Shown piece by piece: positions 51,688 through 61,291 of a stretch of DNA of 64,000 nt (position 1 is the stretch's first letter; the number at the start of each line of letters is the position of its first letter). The notes beneath the pieces were generated by a model. That model did not search any database, was not told the DNA's origin, and was given only the letters and a program-made list of their open reading frames with translations. The translations under genes were made by a program, and so were the position numbers. This DNA is from Desulfuromonas sp. KJ2020 (lineage in GTDB: Bacteria; Desulfobacterota; Desulfuromonadia; Desulfuromonadales; SZUA-540), in contig NZ_JAKUKE010000001.1 in the NCBI RefSeq assembly GCF_024197615.1, positions 1,468,773 through 1,532,772 on the forward strand. Direction: 5' to 3'.

Positions 51688-52019
51688 CCACGGTGCAGGC
51701 CCGTTCGAAAGTCTGGCTGGAAGTCGATGGCCAACCGCTTTTGGGAGATGGCCGCGAACGCCTGCTGCGCCTGGTGCATGAAACGGGTTCCATCAGTGCG
51801 GCGGCCCGGGCGATGGGCGTCTCTTACCGCAAAGCCTGGACCCAGCTGCAATGCATGGAGGACTTGCTGACCTGGCCGTTGCTGGTGCGGCAGAAGGGCG
51901 GGGCGCAGAAGGGGAAAACGTCCTTGACGCCCGCAGCCCTGGAGCTGCTGCAGCAGTTCGACGACCTCAAGCAAGGGGTGCGCGAGTTTGTCGATGCCCG
52001 CTACCGGGAGGTCTTCTGA
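51684..52019 (+). CDS. ModE-like DNA-binding protein without molybdate domain
   Basis: 111-aa winged-helix protein matching the N-terminal half of ModE: LLGDGRERLLRLVHETGSISAAARAMGVSYRKAWTQLQCMEDLLTWPLLVRQKGGAQKGKTSLTPAALELLQQF. The C-terminal MOP domains that bind molybdate in E. coli ModE (~262 aa) are absent, so molybdate sensing must be indirect or need another protein. GTG start overlaps mobB by four bases; the stop shares a base with the modA ATG. Probably represses or activates this operon. Confidence 0.9.
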   Translation: MTTVQARSKVWLEVDGQPLLGDGRERLLRLVHETGSISAAARAMGVSYRKAWTQLQCMEDLLTWPLLVRQKGGAQKGKTSLTPAALELLQQFDDLKQGVREFVDARYREVF

Positions 52020-52798
52020 TGGGTCGTCTTCTGCTGCGGGTGCTGCTTGGCCTCGTCTTGATTCTGCCGGGGCGGCCGGCGGGGGCCGACGAACTGATGG
52101 TCTTTGCCGCCTCGTCCTTGACCGAGGCCTTTACGGACCTTGGCCGGCAGTATGCGCAGGCGCATCCTGGCACCCGGCTGGTCTTTCATTTCGCCGGCAG
52201 CCAGGCTTTGGCCGCCCAGATCAGCCAGGGGGCGGCCGTCGATGTCTTCGCCGCCGCGGACGACCAGGTCATGACACGCCTGCTGAAGCAGGGGCTGATC
52301 GAAACGCCCGCTTTCTTTGCCGGCAATAGTCTGGCGCTCATCGTCTCCCGGCAGGCCGTTCAACCGATACCGGACCTCAACTCGCTGGCCCGACCCGGCA
52401 ATCTGCTCATCCTTGGTGCCCCTTCGGTACCCGTCGGCCGTTACACCCAGCGGCTGTTGGACCGCCTGGGGTCTGACCCGGCCTATGGGCCGGCCTTCGT
52501 GGAGGGAGTGCGCGGTAATCTGGTCAGCGAAGAGGCGAGCGTCAAAGGGGTGGCCACCAAGGTGGCGCTGGGTGAGGCCGATGCGGGGGTGGTCTATGTC
52601 TCGGACCTGACCCCCTATCTGCGGGAGCGGGTGCGGGTCATCCCCCTTCCTGAAGTTCATGTCCCCCCGGTGCGCTATCCCGTCGCCCTGGTGACTGATT
52701 CCTCCCGGAAGGTGTCGGCCCGGCGTTTCATCGATTATCTGCTCTCCCCCCAGGGGCAGCGGATTCTGGCCGCCCACGGCTTTTTACCGGCGAGGTAG
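52019..52798 (+). CDS. modA: Molybdate ABC transporter binding protein
   Basis: 259-aa periplasmic solute-binding protein. The signal peptide runs MGRLLLRVLLGLVLILPGRPAGA-DE. The mature N terminus ELMVFAASSLTEAFTDLGRQY and FAGSQALAAQISQGAAVDVFAAADDQVM are the oxyanion-binding ModA segments, with Ser residues that contact molybdate or tungstate. GEADAGVVYVSDL near the C terminus is also typical. ATG 52019 overlaps the preceding stop by one base. Confidence 0.95.
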   Translation: MGRLLLRVLLGLVLILPGRPAGADELMVFAASSLTEAFTDLGRQYAQAHPGTRLVFHFAGSQALAAQISQGAAVDVFAAADDQVMTRLLKQGLIETPAFFAGNSLALIVSRQAVQPIPDLNSLARPGNLLILGAPSVPVGRYTQRLLDRLGSDPAYGPAFVEGVRGNLVSEEASVKGVATKVALGEADAGVVYVSDLTPYLRERVRVIPLPEVHVPPVRYPVALVTDSSRKVSARRFIDYLLSPQGQRILAAHGFLPAR

Positions 52799-52801
52799 GG
52801 G

Positions 52802-53671
52802 ATGAAGGCATCCGAACCCAAGCAGGCGGGACCCTGGCAGCCGCTGGATTTTCCCCCTGAACACCCTGGACGAGGGCGTCGCACCGCCTGGCTGTTCAAC
52901 GCGGTACTTTTTGTGGCGACGGCGCTGCTGGTGCTGCTGCTCCTTCTTCCCGTCGCTGCTCTGCTGCTGCACGTCACGCCGGCCCGCCTGCTGGCGCTGA
53001 TGACCGCCGCCGACGTGGTCGCCGCCCTGCGGGTGACGCTGCTTTCTTCGGCTGCCTCGACGCTCCTGATCTTTCTGCTGGGGCTGCCGGTGGCCTACGC
53101 CATCTCCCGGTATTTCGGCCGGGGGCGTTTTCTGCTCGACAGCCTGCTGGAGCTGCCCATGGTCATGCCGCCCGTGGTAGCCGGTCTCGCCCTGCTGCTG
53201 GCTTTCGGCCGCCGGGGACTGGTCGGCGTCTGGCTGGCGGAGTTGGGCATTCAACTCCCCTTCACGCTGGCGGCGGTGGTGCTGGCCCAGGTCTTTTTGC
53301 TCACCCCCTATTTCGTCAAGCGGGCCGTCGTACTCTTCGACGGGGTCGACCGGCGCCTCGAAGAGGTCGCCACCCTGTTGGGGGCCGGTCCCTTCCGCAC
53401 CTTCTTTGCCGTCAGCCTGCCTCTCTGTCGCCGTGGTCTGCTGGCCGAAGCGATTATGGCCCTGGCCCAGGGGATCGGCATGTTCGGGGCCGTCATCCTC
53501 TTTGCCGGCAATCTGCCGGGACGGACGCAGACCCTGTCCCTGGCTATCTACAGCACCTACGAGGGGAACCCGGAGAAGGCTTTTGCCCTCTCCGCCCTGC
53601 TGCTGGTCCTGTCCTGCCTCCTGTTGCTGGGCTTCCGTCTGCTGTCCCGGCCCTTGGCGCAGGAGGGCTGA
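52802..53671 (+). CDS. modB: Molybdate ABC transporter permease
   Basis: 289-aa inner-membrane permease with about six hydrophobic segments. An N-terminal cytoplasmic extension of ~28 residues is longer than usual. The ABC-coupling EAA loop is in RRLEEVATLLGAGPFRTFFAVSLPLCRRGLLAEAIMALAQGIGMFGAVILFAGN. Starts three bases after modA; modC begins one base after its stop. Confidence 0.94.
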   Translation: MKASEPKQAGPWQPLDFPPEHPGRGRRTAWLFNAVLFVATALLVLLLLLPVAALLLHVTPARLLALMTAADVVAALRVTLLSSAASTLLIFLLGLPVAYAISRYFGRGRFLLDSLLELPMVMPPVVAGLALLLAFGRRGLVGVWLAELGIQLPFTLAAVVLAQVFLLTPYFVKRAVVLFDGVDRRLEEVATLLGAGPFRTFFAVSLPLCRRGLLAEAIMALAQGIGMFGAVILFAGNLPGRTQTLSLAIYSTYEGNPEKAFALSALLLVLSCLLLLGFRLLSRPLAQEG

Positions 53672-53672
53672 G

Positions 53673-54746
53673 ATGGCGATGCTGCGTTTCGATCTGACTT
53701 GCCCCTTGCGGGACTTCACCCTGCAGGCCGCCCTTGAGGTTCCCAGCGGCGTGACAGTGCTGATCGGCCCCAACGGCAGCGGCAAGAGCACCCTGCTTCG
53801 GCTGCTGGCTGGCCTGACGACGCCGGCCGCCGGGCAGGTACGCCTCGACGATCTCCTCCTTTACGATGCCGGACGCCGCCTCAATCTGCCCCCTCAGGAT
53901 CGCGGGCTGGGCATGGTCTTTCAGGATCTCGCCCTCTTCCCGCATCTGAACGTGGCCCAGAACCTGGCTTTCGGCTTGCGCGCCCGCCGTCTACCGCGCC
54001 GGGAGCAGGACAGCCGCGTGGCCGCCATGCTCGAACGTCTGGGGCTGCGGGAACTGGCGGCGGAGCCGGTCGGGGCCCTGTCGGGCGGTCAGCGGCAGAA
54101 GGTGGCCCTGGCCCGCACCCTCATGGTCGCGCCCCGAGCGCTGCTGCTTGATGAGCCGACGGCGGCGCTGGATCAGGGGAGTCGTTGGGAGATGAGACGT
54201 TGGCTGGGGGAGATTCTGACCCAGCTGCCCATCCCGACGGTGCTGGTCAGCCACGATCCGGCCGACGCCTCCTATTTTCGCAAGCGTCTCGCTGTGCTCG
54301 AGCAGGGGCGCATCAGCCAGCAGGGGAGCTACCATCAGCTGCTCCATTCGCCCACCACCCCTTTTGTCGCCCAGTTCGCCGGGGTTAATTTTATCCCCGG
54401 CCGGGTGGTGGAGCGCGGCGGGCAGACCGCTTTTCACAGTGACGGCGGCGTCAGTTTTCTGGCTCCCTTCGAGCAGGTTCGCCCCGGCCCGGCCTGTCTG
54501 ACCATCTTTCCCTGGGAGGTCGCTCTCTATCGGGCGGTGCCTGAGGGCAGCCCCCGCAATATTCTGCCGGGGAAAGTGACCGAAATCATCACTGTGGGCG
54601 ATACGGTGCGTGTCACCGTGAGCGGCGCCGAGAAGCTGGTCGCGGAGATCAGCTATCGGGGATTTCTCGGTATCGGCCCCCTGCAGGTGGGGGAGACCGT
54701 CTATGCCATCTTCAAGGCGCGGGAGACGCGCGTGGAAAATACCTGA
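53673..54746 (+). CDS. modC: Molybdate ABC transporter ATP-binding protein
   Basis: 357-aa ABC ATPase. Walker A GPNGSGKST, Q-loop VFQDLALFPHL, signature LSGGQRQKVALARTL, Walker B LLLDEPTAALD and switch His in VSHDPADA are all present. A C-terminal MOP/TOBE-like domain follows (~290-350: NILPGKVTEIITVGDTVRVTVSGAEKLVAEIS), which may bind molybdate and modulate transport. Powers ModB. Confidence 0.95.
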   Translation: MAMLRFDLTCPLRDFTLQAALEVPSGVTVLIGPNGSGKSTLLRLLAGLTTPAAGQVRLDDLLLYDAGRRLNLPPQDRGLGMVFQDLALFPHLNVAQNLAFGLRARRLPRREQDSRVAAMLERLGLRELAAEPVGALSGGQRQKVALARTLMVAPRALLLDEPTAALDQGSRWEMRRWLGEILTQLPIPTVLVSHDPADASYFRKRLAVLEQGRISQQGSYHQLLHSPTTPFVAQFAGVNFIPGRVVERGGQTAFHSDGGVSFLAPFEQVRPGPACLTIFPWEVALYRAVPEGSPRNILPGKVTEIITVGDTVRVTVSGAEKLVAEISYRGFLGIGPLQVGETVYAIFKARETRVENT

Positions 54747-54759
54747 AACGAGGGAAAAG

Positions 54760-55968
54760 ATGCTGAGCTATACGGAAGCCCTTCAGATTGTCGGAAAAAC
54801 GGTCACCCCCCTGCCGCCGCGCCTGCTGCCGCTGGCTGAAGCCGCCGGGCTGGTTCTGGCCGAAGAAACCCGTTCCCGCCTCGACCTGCCGCCGGCGGAT
54901 AATTCCGCCATGGATGGCTACGCCTACGGGTTCGCCGGTCAGCCGGCCGGGGACCGGCTGACCGTCACCGGTTTTATCCCGGCGGGGGCGTTACGGACGG
55001 AGACGGTGCCGGCCGGACACTGCGTGAAAATTATGACTGGGGCGCCGCTGCCGCCGGGCTGCGATACCGTGGTGCCGATCGAGGAGACGGAAGAGAGTGA
55101 CGGCCAGGTTCGTCTGCGCAAGGCCGGCCAAAAAGGGGTGCATGTGCGCTATCGCGGCGAAGAAATCCGCAAGGGCGAAATCCTGCTTGCGGCGGCTACC
55201 CGCTTGGGACCGGGGGAGATCGGCTTGCTGGCGGCGGCCGGCGTGGCGCAGGTGCGCGTTTACCCGCGGCCGCGGGTGGCGGTTCTCTCCACCGGTGACG
55301 AACTGGTGGAACTGGGCGCCGCCATGCGGCCGGGACAGATCGTCAATTCCAACAGCTATCTGCTGACCGCCCGTCTGCGGGAACTCGGCTGCGAGGTGGT
55401 CCCGCTCGGCATCGGCGGCGACGAGCCGGAGGCCTTGCGTGCTCTCCTGCAGGAAGGGCTGAAAGCCGACCTGCTGGTCACCTCCGGCGGCGTCTCCATG
55501 GGGGACCGCGACCTGGTGCAGGAGGTGCTGCGGGGGCTGGGTTTCGACCTCGGATTCTGGAAAGTGGCGATCAAACCGGGCAAGCCGGTGCTTTTTGGCA
55601 CAGTGGCGACTGTGCCGGTCTTCGGTCTGCCCGGCAATCCCGCCGCTTCGGCCGCTACCCTCGAGATTTTTGTCGCCCCGGCCGTACGGCTGCTCGCCGG
55701 TGCCGCTGACCCTCTGCCGCCCCGGCTGCCGGCGCGGCTGGGCGGGGATATTCCCGCTGGCGGTAAGCGCGAGACCTTCCTGTGGGGGCGTCTGCGCTGG
55801 GCGGAGGGAGGATATTGTTTCGACCCCAGCCTCCGGCAGGGGTCCGGGCAGAACCGCAGCCTGCAGGGAGCGCATGCCCTGCTGGCGGTGCCGGCCGGGG
55901 CGGCACCGCCAGCAGGGGAGGTCGTCGAGGTGCTGCTCCTGCGTCTGCCGCCCGGCGGCGCCCTCTGA
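54760..55968 (+). CDS. moeA: Molybdopterin molybdenumtransferase
   Basis: 402-aa cytoplasmic enzyme that inserts molybdate into adenylated molybdopterin. ATG 54760 follows GAGGGA. Motifs: LPPADNSAMDGYA, KIMTGAPLPPGCDTVVPIEE, STGDELVELG, VTSGGVSMGDRDLV (MPT-binding), and VFGLPGNPAASAATLEIF. Last gene of the molybdenum operon; no hairpin terminator follows within the next ~200 bases. Confidence 0.95.
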   Translation: MLSYTEALQIVGKTVTPLPPRLLPLAEAAGLVLAEETRSRLDLPPADNSAMDGYAYGFAGQPAGDRLTVTGFIPAGALRTETVPAGHCVKIMTGAPLPPGCDTVVPIEETEESDGQVRLRKAGQKGVHVRYRGEEIRKGEILLAAATRLGPGEIGLLAAAGVAQVRVYPRPRVAVLSTGDELVELGAAMRPGQIVNSNSYLLTARLRELGCEVVPLGIGGDEPEALRALLQEGLKADLLVTSGGVSMGDRDLVQEVLRGLGFDLGFWKVAIKPGKPVLFGTVATVPVFGLPGNPAASAATLEIFVAPAVRLLAGAADPLPPRLPARLGGDIPAGGKRETFLWGRLRWAEGGYCFDPSLRQGSGQNRSLQGAHALLAVPAGAAPPAGEVVEVLLLRLPPGGAL

Positions 55969-56214
55969 GATTCTCCTGTCTGTCTGGTCAAATCACTGGA
56001 TACCCCACCGATTCTCGCGATATTGCCATCCGTGGAGCCTGGGCGGGGTGACTTCAGAAGACCCGCTTTGTCTTAAAAACTCGCTCCGAACGGTAAAGTT
56101 ACTATCCAGACCTTCAGCTGGTGTGGTATTTGCTAGTTTTAATTTGCTTTTCGTCACTGTCGCCCCTTGAATTGTCGGCGGGGTGACGGTCTTGGTCTCA
56201 TGGCAGGGGGGGCA

Positions 56215-58926
56215 ATGGGCCTCAGCATCCGAAGCAAGCTTTTTCTCGGTTTTCTGGCGGTGGCTGCCCTGGCGGCGACTTCAGGCTTCTTTGCCCTGAG
56301 CGCCAACCGGCAGATCGTTGGTTATTTTGAGGGAGGGGAGAGCCATTTTCGCTCCAACGTGGCCGCCGCTACCGAGGTGGCCAGCCATGCCAAGCGCCTC
56401 GAAAGCCATCTGCTCCTCTACCTGTCGCTCCATGACTTCGAGGACCGCGCCGCCGTTCTCTCCTTGTATGAGGCGATGGGGAGGGAGCTGTCCACTCTGG
56501 ACGCCCAGGTGGAGAATCCCGAAGCCCGCCGTTTTCTGGAAACCCTCCAGCGCACCCGGGAAGCGGTCAAACACTGGGCGCTGACCGTCATCCTGGCCCA
56601 TGACGAAGAGCTGGATGACGCCAGCGAATTTGTGCTGGCCCGCCACAACACCGCCTTGCGCAACCTGAGCGATGGCGTCGATCATCTGGCGGCCAGCGCC
56701 CTGCGTATCGCCCACCTCGAAACCAATTTCCTCAACAAACAGGAAGCCATCACGGCGGCAACGGCTATAGCCAGTCTGGCCAAAAAGGCGGAGAGCAGTC
56801 TACTGTTCTTCCTTTCTCTCGGCTGTGAGGAGGACCGGGCCGATTTTTTCGATTTCAATCTGGAATTGACCCGGAACATCAATATTTTACGAGATCGGGT
56901 CAAGGAGCCCTATGGACAGGCCCTCCTCGACCGGATCGCGGCGGGTGAGCGGGACATGTTTCTGGCCGGGCGGCATTTGGTGGAAATCCGGGACGCCGGG
57001 GTGGTCGGGGGGCAGTTCGATTACCACAAAAACGACGCGCTGCTGCGTGATCTGCAAGGGGCGGCGGCCAGCATCCGCGCCTTGGGCATCCAGATGGCGG
57101 ACTATGAAGTCGGCCTGGAAAGTCAGCTCAAAGCCGGTGCCGTCGAGCAGGCGCAACGCACCATTTTTCTGGTGTCGCTGGTCATGGCGGCCGGAGTGGC
57201 CCTGGCGCTGGGGCTGGGCTATGCCATCTCCCATTCCCTGTCCCGGCGTCTGCAGAGACTGAAAACGGCGGTCAGCGATATCGGTCGTGGCCATCTGGAA
57301 ACGGCCGTCCCCGTCGACAAAAAAGACGAAATCGGCGAGGTCGGCACCGCCATCAATCTGATGGCGCGCGACCTGCACCACACGCTGGTGTCGCGGCGCT
57401 ACGTCGAAAACATCCTCCATTCCATGATGGATATGCTGTTGGTCTTCTCCTCCGACCTGAGTATCCAGGTGGTCAACCGCTCGACCCTGCATCTGCTCGG
57501 CTATCGTGAAGAAGAACTGATCGGCCGTTCTTTTGTTGACATCGTTGGTACCGGTTTTAATGACATGATCCGCCGGAATCTTTTCCATGCCGGCTTTGTC
57601 TCCAATATCGAACTGCACTTTCTGAGCAAGAGCGGCGAGCGGATTCCGGTGCTCTTCTCCGCCTCGGTCATGCGGGATGAGGGCCGCAGCGTAGAGGGCG
57701 TGGTCTGCGCCGCCCGGGATATGACCGAGATCAAGCGGGGGGAAGAAGAGCGCGCCCGTTTGCAGGCCCAGCTTATTCAAGCCCAGAAAATGGAGACTGT
57801 CGGGACGCTGGCTGGCGGCATCGCCCATGACTTCAACAACATTCTGACGCCCATTCTGGGCTTCAGCGAACTGTGCAAAGGGGAGGTGTCGGGTGACAGC
57901 CGGGCGAGCCAGTGTCTTGACCATGTCATCAACGCTGCCCGCCGCGCTCGCAATCTGGTGCAGCAGGTGTTGACCTTCAGTCGGCGCACCGAGGGCCGCC
58001 GCCGTCCTGTCGACCTGCAGCAGGTGGTGGTCGAGGCGATGGAATTTCTGCAGGCCTCCCTGCCCAAAAAGATCGGTCTTCGTCAACGGCTGGGCGGCGA
58101 TCTGCCCCTGGTCATGGCCGACCCGACCCAGATCCACCAGGTGCTGATGAACCTGGGGACCAACGCCCTGCAGGCCATGCCCAGCGGCGACGGCGACATC
58201 GAGGTCATTCTCGAAAAGGCCCATGTCGATGCCGCCCAGGCCAGAATCTATCCCGAACTCAAGCCGGGTGACTACCTGCGCCTGAAGTTCCGCGACAACG
58301 GGCAGGGGATGAGTGAGGAGACCTGCAAGCGGGTTTTCGAACCGTTCTTCACCACCAAGGATGTGGGACAGGGGACAGGGCTGGGTCTGTCGGTGGTCCA
58401 CGGGATCATTAAAAGTCACGGCGGCCATATCGCCGTGCAGAGTGCCCCAGGCAAGGGGACCACCTTCACCATTTTGTTGCCGGTCGCCGTGGGCCCTGAG
58501 GAGTCAGGAACGCTTGCCGGCGCCAGTGCGGCGGCCGGGCAGGGGCACATTCTGCTGCTGGACGACGAGGAGGTCGTGCTTTTGCTGGTGGAGGAGATGC
58601 TGACGGCGCAGGGGTACCAGGTGTCAGCCTTTGTCGGGGCCGACGCGGCCCTGGAGGCCTTTGGCCGACGCCCGCAGGATTTCGACCTGGTCATCACCGA
58701 TCTCTCCATGCCGGATCGAGACGGTCTGGAGGTGGCCCGTCAGCTGAAACGGATCCGTCCCGAGCTGCCCATTGTGCTGCTGAGTGGATTTGTGGGAACG
58801 ATATCCCCGGAGGAGAGTGCCGCGGCCGGCATCGACCGCTTGCTCATGAAGCCGATTGTGGCCGCCGAACTCCATGAAACGGTCGGCGACCTTCTGGCCG
58901 GCGGTGGGGTGGCCGTCAAGGAATAG
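56215..58926 (+). CDS. Hybrid sensor histidine kinase
   Basis: 903-aa inner-membrane kinase. First helix at ~6-28, a large periplasmic helical sensor (~29-315), second helix near 320-342 ([23 protein letters not shown]), then HAMP (~343-395), PAS (~400-515), HisKA with phospho-His H538 ([14 protein letters not shown]), HATPase ([17 protein letters not shown]) and a C-terminal receiver with D829 ([10 protein letters not shown]). ATG 56215 follows AGGGGGG; ATG 56200 is an in-frame alternative. No regulator gene is adjacent, so its output partner is elsewhere. Confidence 0.92.
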   Translation: MGLSIRSKLFLGFLAVAALAATSGFFALSANRQIVGYFEGGESHFRSNVAAATEVASHAKRLESHLLLYLSLHDFEDRAAVLSLYEAMGRELSTLDAQVENPEARRFLETLQRTREAVKHWALTVILAHDEELDDASEFVLARHNTALRNLSDGVDHLAASALRIAHLETNFLNKQEAITAATAIASLAKKAESSLLFFLSLGCEEDRADFFDFNLELTRNINILRDRVKEPYGQALLDRIAAGERDMFLAGRHLVEIRDAGVVGGQFDYHKNDALLRDLQGAAASIRALGIQMADYEVGLESQLKAGAVEQAQRTIFLVSLVMAAGVALALGLGYAISHSLSRRLQRLKTAVSDIGRGHLETAVPVDKKDEIGEVGTAINLMARDLHHTLVSRRYVENILHSMMDMLLVFSSDLSIQVVNRSTLHLLGYREEELIGRSFVDIVGTGFNDMIRRNLFHAGFVSNIELHFLSKSGERIPVLFSASVMRDEGRSVEGVVCAARDMTEIKRGEEERARLQAQLIQAQKMETVGTLAGGIAHDFNNILTPILGFSELCKGEVSGDSRASQCLDHVINAARRARNLVQQVLTFSRRTEGRRRPVDLQQVVVEAMEFLQASLPKKIGLRQRLGGDLPLVMADPTQIHQVLMNLGTNALQAMPSGDGDIEVILEKAHVDAAQARIYPELKPGDYLRLKFRDNGQGMSEETCKRVFEPFFTTKDVGQGTGLGLSVVHGIIKSHGGHIAVQSAPGKGTTFTILLPVAVGPEESGTLAGASAAAGQGHILLLDDEEVVLLLVEEMLTAQGYQVSAFVGADAALEAFGRRPQDFDLVITDLSMPDRDGLEVARQLKRIRPELPIVLLSGFVGTISPEESAAAGIDRLLMKPIVAAELHETVGDLLAGGGVAVKE

Positions 58927-58941
58927 CCGGAACCCCCAGGC

Positions 58942-59442
58942 TTATTTCTTGCGGCGGAAGACGTCTGTCTTGAGGCTGGAGACGCGGTCGAGAAAGAGGA
59001 ACCCGTCAAGATGGTCCAGCTCGTGCTGGATCGCCACCGCTTCGAACCCGCTGGCCTGGATCACCGTTTCACGCCCCTGGCGATCAAGAAACTGTACCAC
59101 CACCTGCTCGGCTCGGCTGACATTGCCAGTATAGTCCGGCACGCTCATGCACCCCTCGCGCATGGTGCCGCATCCCGCCTTTTCCAGAATCACCGGATTG
59201 ACCATGACCAGCAGACCGTGATTGTTCTCACGGCCCAGTTTCGACTTGGAGACATCGACGACGACGGCGCGGCGGGTGACGCCGATTTGCGGCGCCGCCA
59301 CGCCTACGGAGTGCCCGGCGGCAACCATGGTATCGATCAGATCCTGGATGAGCGTGTCCACCGAAGCGTCGAAAGCCTCGATCGGGGCGCAGGCGGTTTT
59401 AAGAATCGGGTCGGGGTAAAGGCGGATTTCCTGTACGGCCAT
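58942..59442 (-). CDS. def: Peptide deformylase
   Basis: 166-aa metalloenzyme that removes the N-formyl group from nascent proteins. Three conserved motifs are present: GVAAPQIG (GxGxAAPQ), EGCMSVP with the metal Cys, and QHELDHLDG with the HExxH metal His pair and catalytic Glu. Starts three bases after the GcvR-like gene, so is translated with it. Confidence 0.96.
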   Translation of the reverse strand: MAVQEIRLYPDPILKTACAPIEAFDASVDTLIQDLIDTMVAAGHSVGVAAPQIGVTRRAVVVDVSKSKLGRENNHGLLVMVNPVILEKAGCGTMREGCMSVPDYTGNVSRAEQVVVQFLDRQGRETVIQASGFEAVAIQHELDHLDGFLFLDRVSSLKTDVFRRKK

Positions 59443-59445
59443 AAT

Positions 59446-59985
59446 CTAGAGCTCGACGGGGGTGATGGAGCGGACGTTGATGTCCACCTGCAGTTCGTCC
59501 TTGAGGCCGGCCATGATCGCTTTCAGACTGTCCTCGTCCTGCCCTTCGGGGAGCATCGCTTCGAGCATCATGACATAGACCGGACGCTCCTCGCTGCCCA
59601 CCAGCTTGGTATTGAGGTCGGTAATGTTGATCTGGCGGCGGGCCAGTTCCTGGGTGACGCGGTAGACGATACCGGGTCTGTCTGAACCATATACCGAAAT
59701 CATGCAGATTTCACCGCGCAGGTCCGGGCGCAGTTCACCGCCCGGTTTGAGTACACGCACAAAGACGGAGAGGCCGCTCTCTTCAATGCCGGTGAAGGCA
59801 TCGAGGAAAGGCTGCTTTCCGTCGATGTCGGGGCTGGAGACGATGAGAATCATGGCAAACTGCCCGCCGAGCAGGGTGCAGCTCGAATCGGCGATATTGC
59901 AGCCGAGGCGGTAGAGAACTTCGGTGACGTCGGCGACGATGCCGGGCCGGTCGCGGCCGATGATGGTCAGGGCGAAATAGTGCAT
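59446..59985 (-). CDS. GcvR-like double ACT-domain protein
   Basis: 179-aa protein with two ACT domains: residues ~1-85 (HYFALTIIGRDRPGIVADVTEVLYRLGCNIADSSCTLLGGQFAMILIVSSP) and ~92-175 (ICMISVYGSDRPGIVYRVTQELARRQINITDLNTKLVG). This matches the glycine-cleavage repressor GcvR and related regulators that bind amino acids. No gcv genes are nearby, so the target is unclear. ATG 59985 was chosen because the first ACT strand follows directly. Confidence 0.88.
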   Translation of the reverse strand: MHYFALTIIGRDRPGIVADVTEVLYRLGCNIADSSCTLLGGQFAMILIVSSPDIDGKQPFLDAFTGIEESGLSVFVRVLKPGGELRPDLRGEICMISVYGSDRPGIVYRVTQELARRQINITDLNTKLVGSEERPVYVMMLEAMLPEGQDEDSLKAIMAGLKDELQVDINVRSITPVEL

Positions 59986-60075
59986 GGCGGGCTCCACGGA
60001 CAGGGGTGAATAGCATTAAGGCTTTTTCTAGCATGAACCGTCCCGCTTGCCAAGGTGAACAATGCCCATTTCAGA

Positions 60076-60104
60076 GAAAAAGCCCCTGCCGGTTCGACAG
60101 GGGC
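60076..60104 (-). terminator. Terminator after the secreted protein gene
   Basis: On the minus strand: GCCCCTG-TCGAACCGG-CAGGGGC followed by TTTTTCTCT. Confidence 0.85.
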
Positions 60105-60133
60105 CATGACATCACAACGCAACAGATCCTGTC

Positions 60134-61291
60134 TTATTCCGTTCTGGGGATCAGGCGAATGGCAAAGGAGTCCGGGGTGGGCCAGTTGGCCGAATTGCCC
60201 AGGGTGATGTACCAGTTGAGGCTAAGGTTGGCGAAGTCATCGATGGGGCCGGGGGCCACCCAGGGATCGGCCTCCCACTGAGCCAGCAGCTCTTCAGAAA
60301 CCGGTTTGGCGACGCCATCGGAAATGTAGGCTTTCTCCAGACCGTCAGCCGGGTCAATGTAGGTACCTTCCTGGGAGCGGTAGGTTACCCAGGTGCCGTT
60401 GCAGACGCCGGCGGCTTCGTCAAAGGTTCCCTGGCAGTTGGCCATGAGGATATTGTCGGTGTAGTACAGCTGATCGCTATCCCAGTACATGCCGTAAATG
60501 GTGATGGGGGCGCTGTTCCACAGACCGAACAGATTGTAGTGGTTATCCGAGATACCGTTGGACTCAAAGCGGTCCTCAGCGGCCTGCAGGGCAAAGTCAC
60601 CACGCTCGTTGGGATCAAAATAGCCGGGCTCGGGGTGATGTTTGTCAGGGGCACCGAAGAGGCCATGGGCGAAGAGGGCGACCATGTCCTTGTCGCGGGC
60701 TTCCCCGATGACGACCGGTGTGCCTTTGCTGGTGGTGATGGCGAGTCCGTCGCCGGCAGTGGAGGGAATCCAGTTGCCGTTGGCATCGACAAAGCCCAGC
60801 TCGATGGCGAAGTCGGTCAGGTCCACGCCCGTCCAGTTGGAGAGTTTCTGCATCATGCTGTAGGTTTTCACCGAACCGTCATTGGCCACCTTGAACTTAA
60901 TAACGGTGGGCTGTGCGAGGTTGTTCATGAGGGATTTGAAGCGTTTGCTCGACTGGAAGGGGTCGGAGCACTGCTTGATGCTGAAGTCATAGGGATTGTA
61001 GCCGGAAGTCATCACGCAGTTGGTACCGTCCTGGTCGTCGCCGTTGACGATGCTGATACCGGGGGCCTGGGAGTCACTCTCCTTCCAGCTGATGCCGCCG
61101 ATGGTGGTGGTGAAGCTGGCGTCAGTGTAGATAAGGTTGACGTACGACTCATACAGAGTGTAGGGCCCCGGGTTGAGATCGACGTCAGTGGTGTCCCAGG
61201 CCGTGATGGTGGCGGCCGGCGCCGTACCGGCGAAGGCTAGCAGGCAGAGCGTGGTGGTGAGTTTTTGCAACAGTCTTTTGGGGTTTTTCAT
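60134..61291 (-). CDS. Secreted protein of unknown function, choice-of-anchor-F-like
   Basis: 385-aa exported protein. ATG 61291 has GAAAGGAAG upstream and gives signal peptide KNPKRLLQKLTTTLCLLAFAGTAPAA. The mature protein is rich in Asp, Asn, Gly and aromatic residues (ITAWDTTDVDLNPGPYTLYESYVNLIYTDAS, LFAHGLFGAPDKHHPEPGYFDPNERGDFAL) and has six Cys that could pair as disulfides. It resembles surface proteins annotated 'choice-of-anchor F', but no C-terminal PEP-CTERM or LPXTG-like sorting signal is visible. Role unknown. The leader has many inverted repeats. Confidence 0.7.
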   Translation of the reverse strand: MKNPKRLLQKLTTTLCLLAFAGTAPAATITAWDTTDVDLNPGPYTLYESYVNLIYTDASFTTTIGGISWKESDSQAPGISIVNGDDQDGTNCVMTSGYNPYDFSIKQCSDPFQSSKRFKSLMNNLAQPTVIKFKVANDGSVKTYSMMQKLSNWTGVDLTDFAIELGFVDANGNWIPSTAGDGLAITTSKGTPVVIGEARDKDMVALFAHGLFGAPDKHHPEPGYFDPNERGDFALQAAEDRFESNGISDNHYNLFGLWNSAPITIYGMYWDSDQLYYTDNILMANCQGTFDEAAGVCNGTWVTYRSQEGTYIDPADGLEKAYISDGVAKPVSEELLAQWEADPWVAPGPIDDFANLSLNWYITLGNSANWPTPDSFAIRLIPRTE

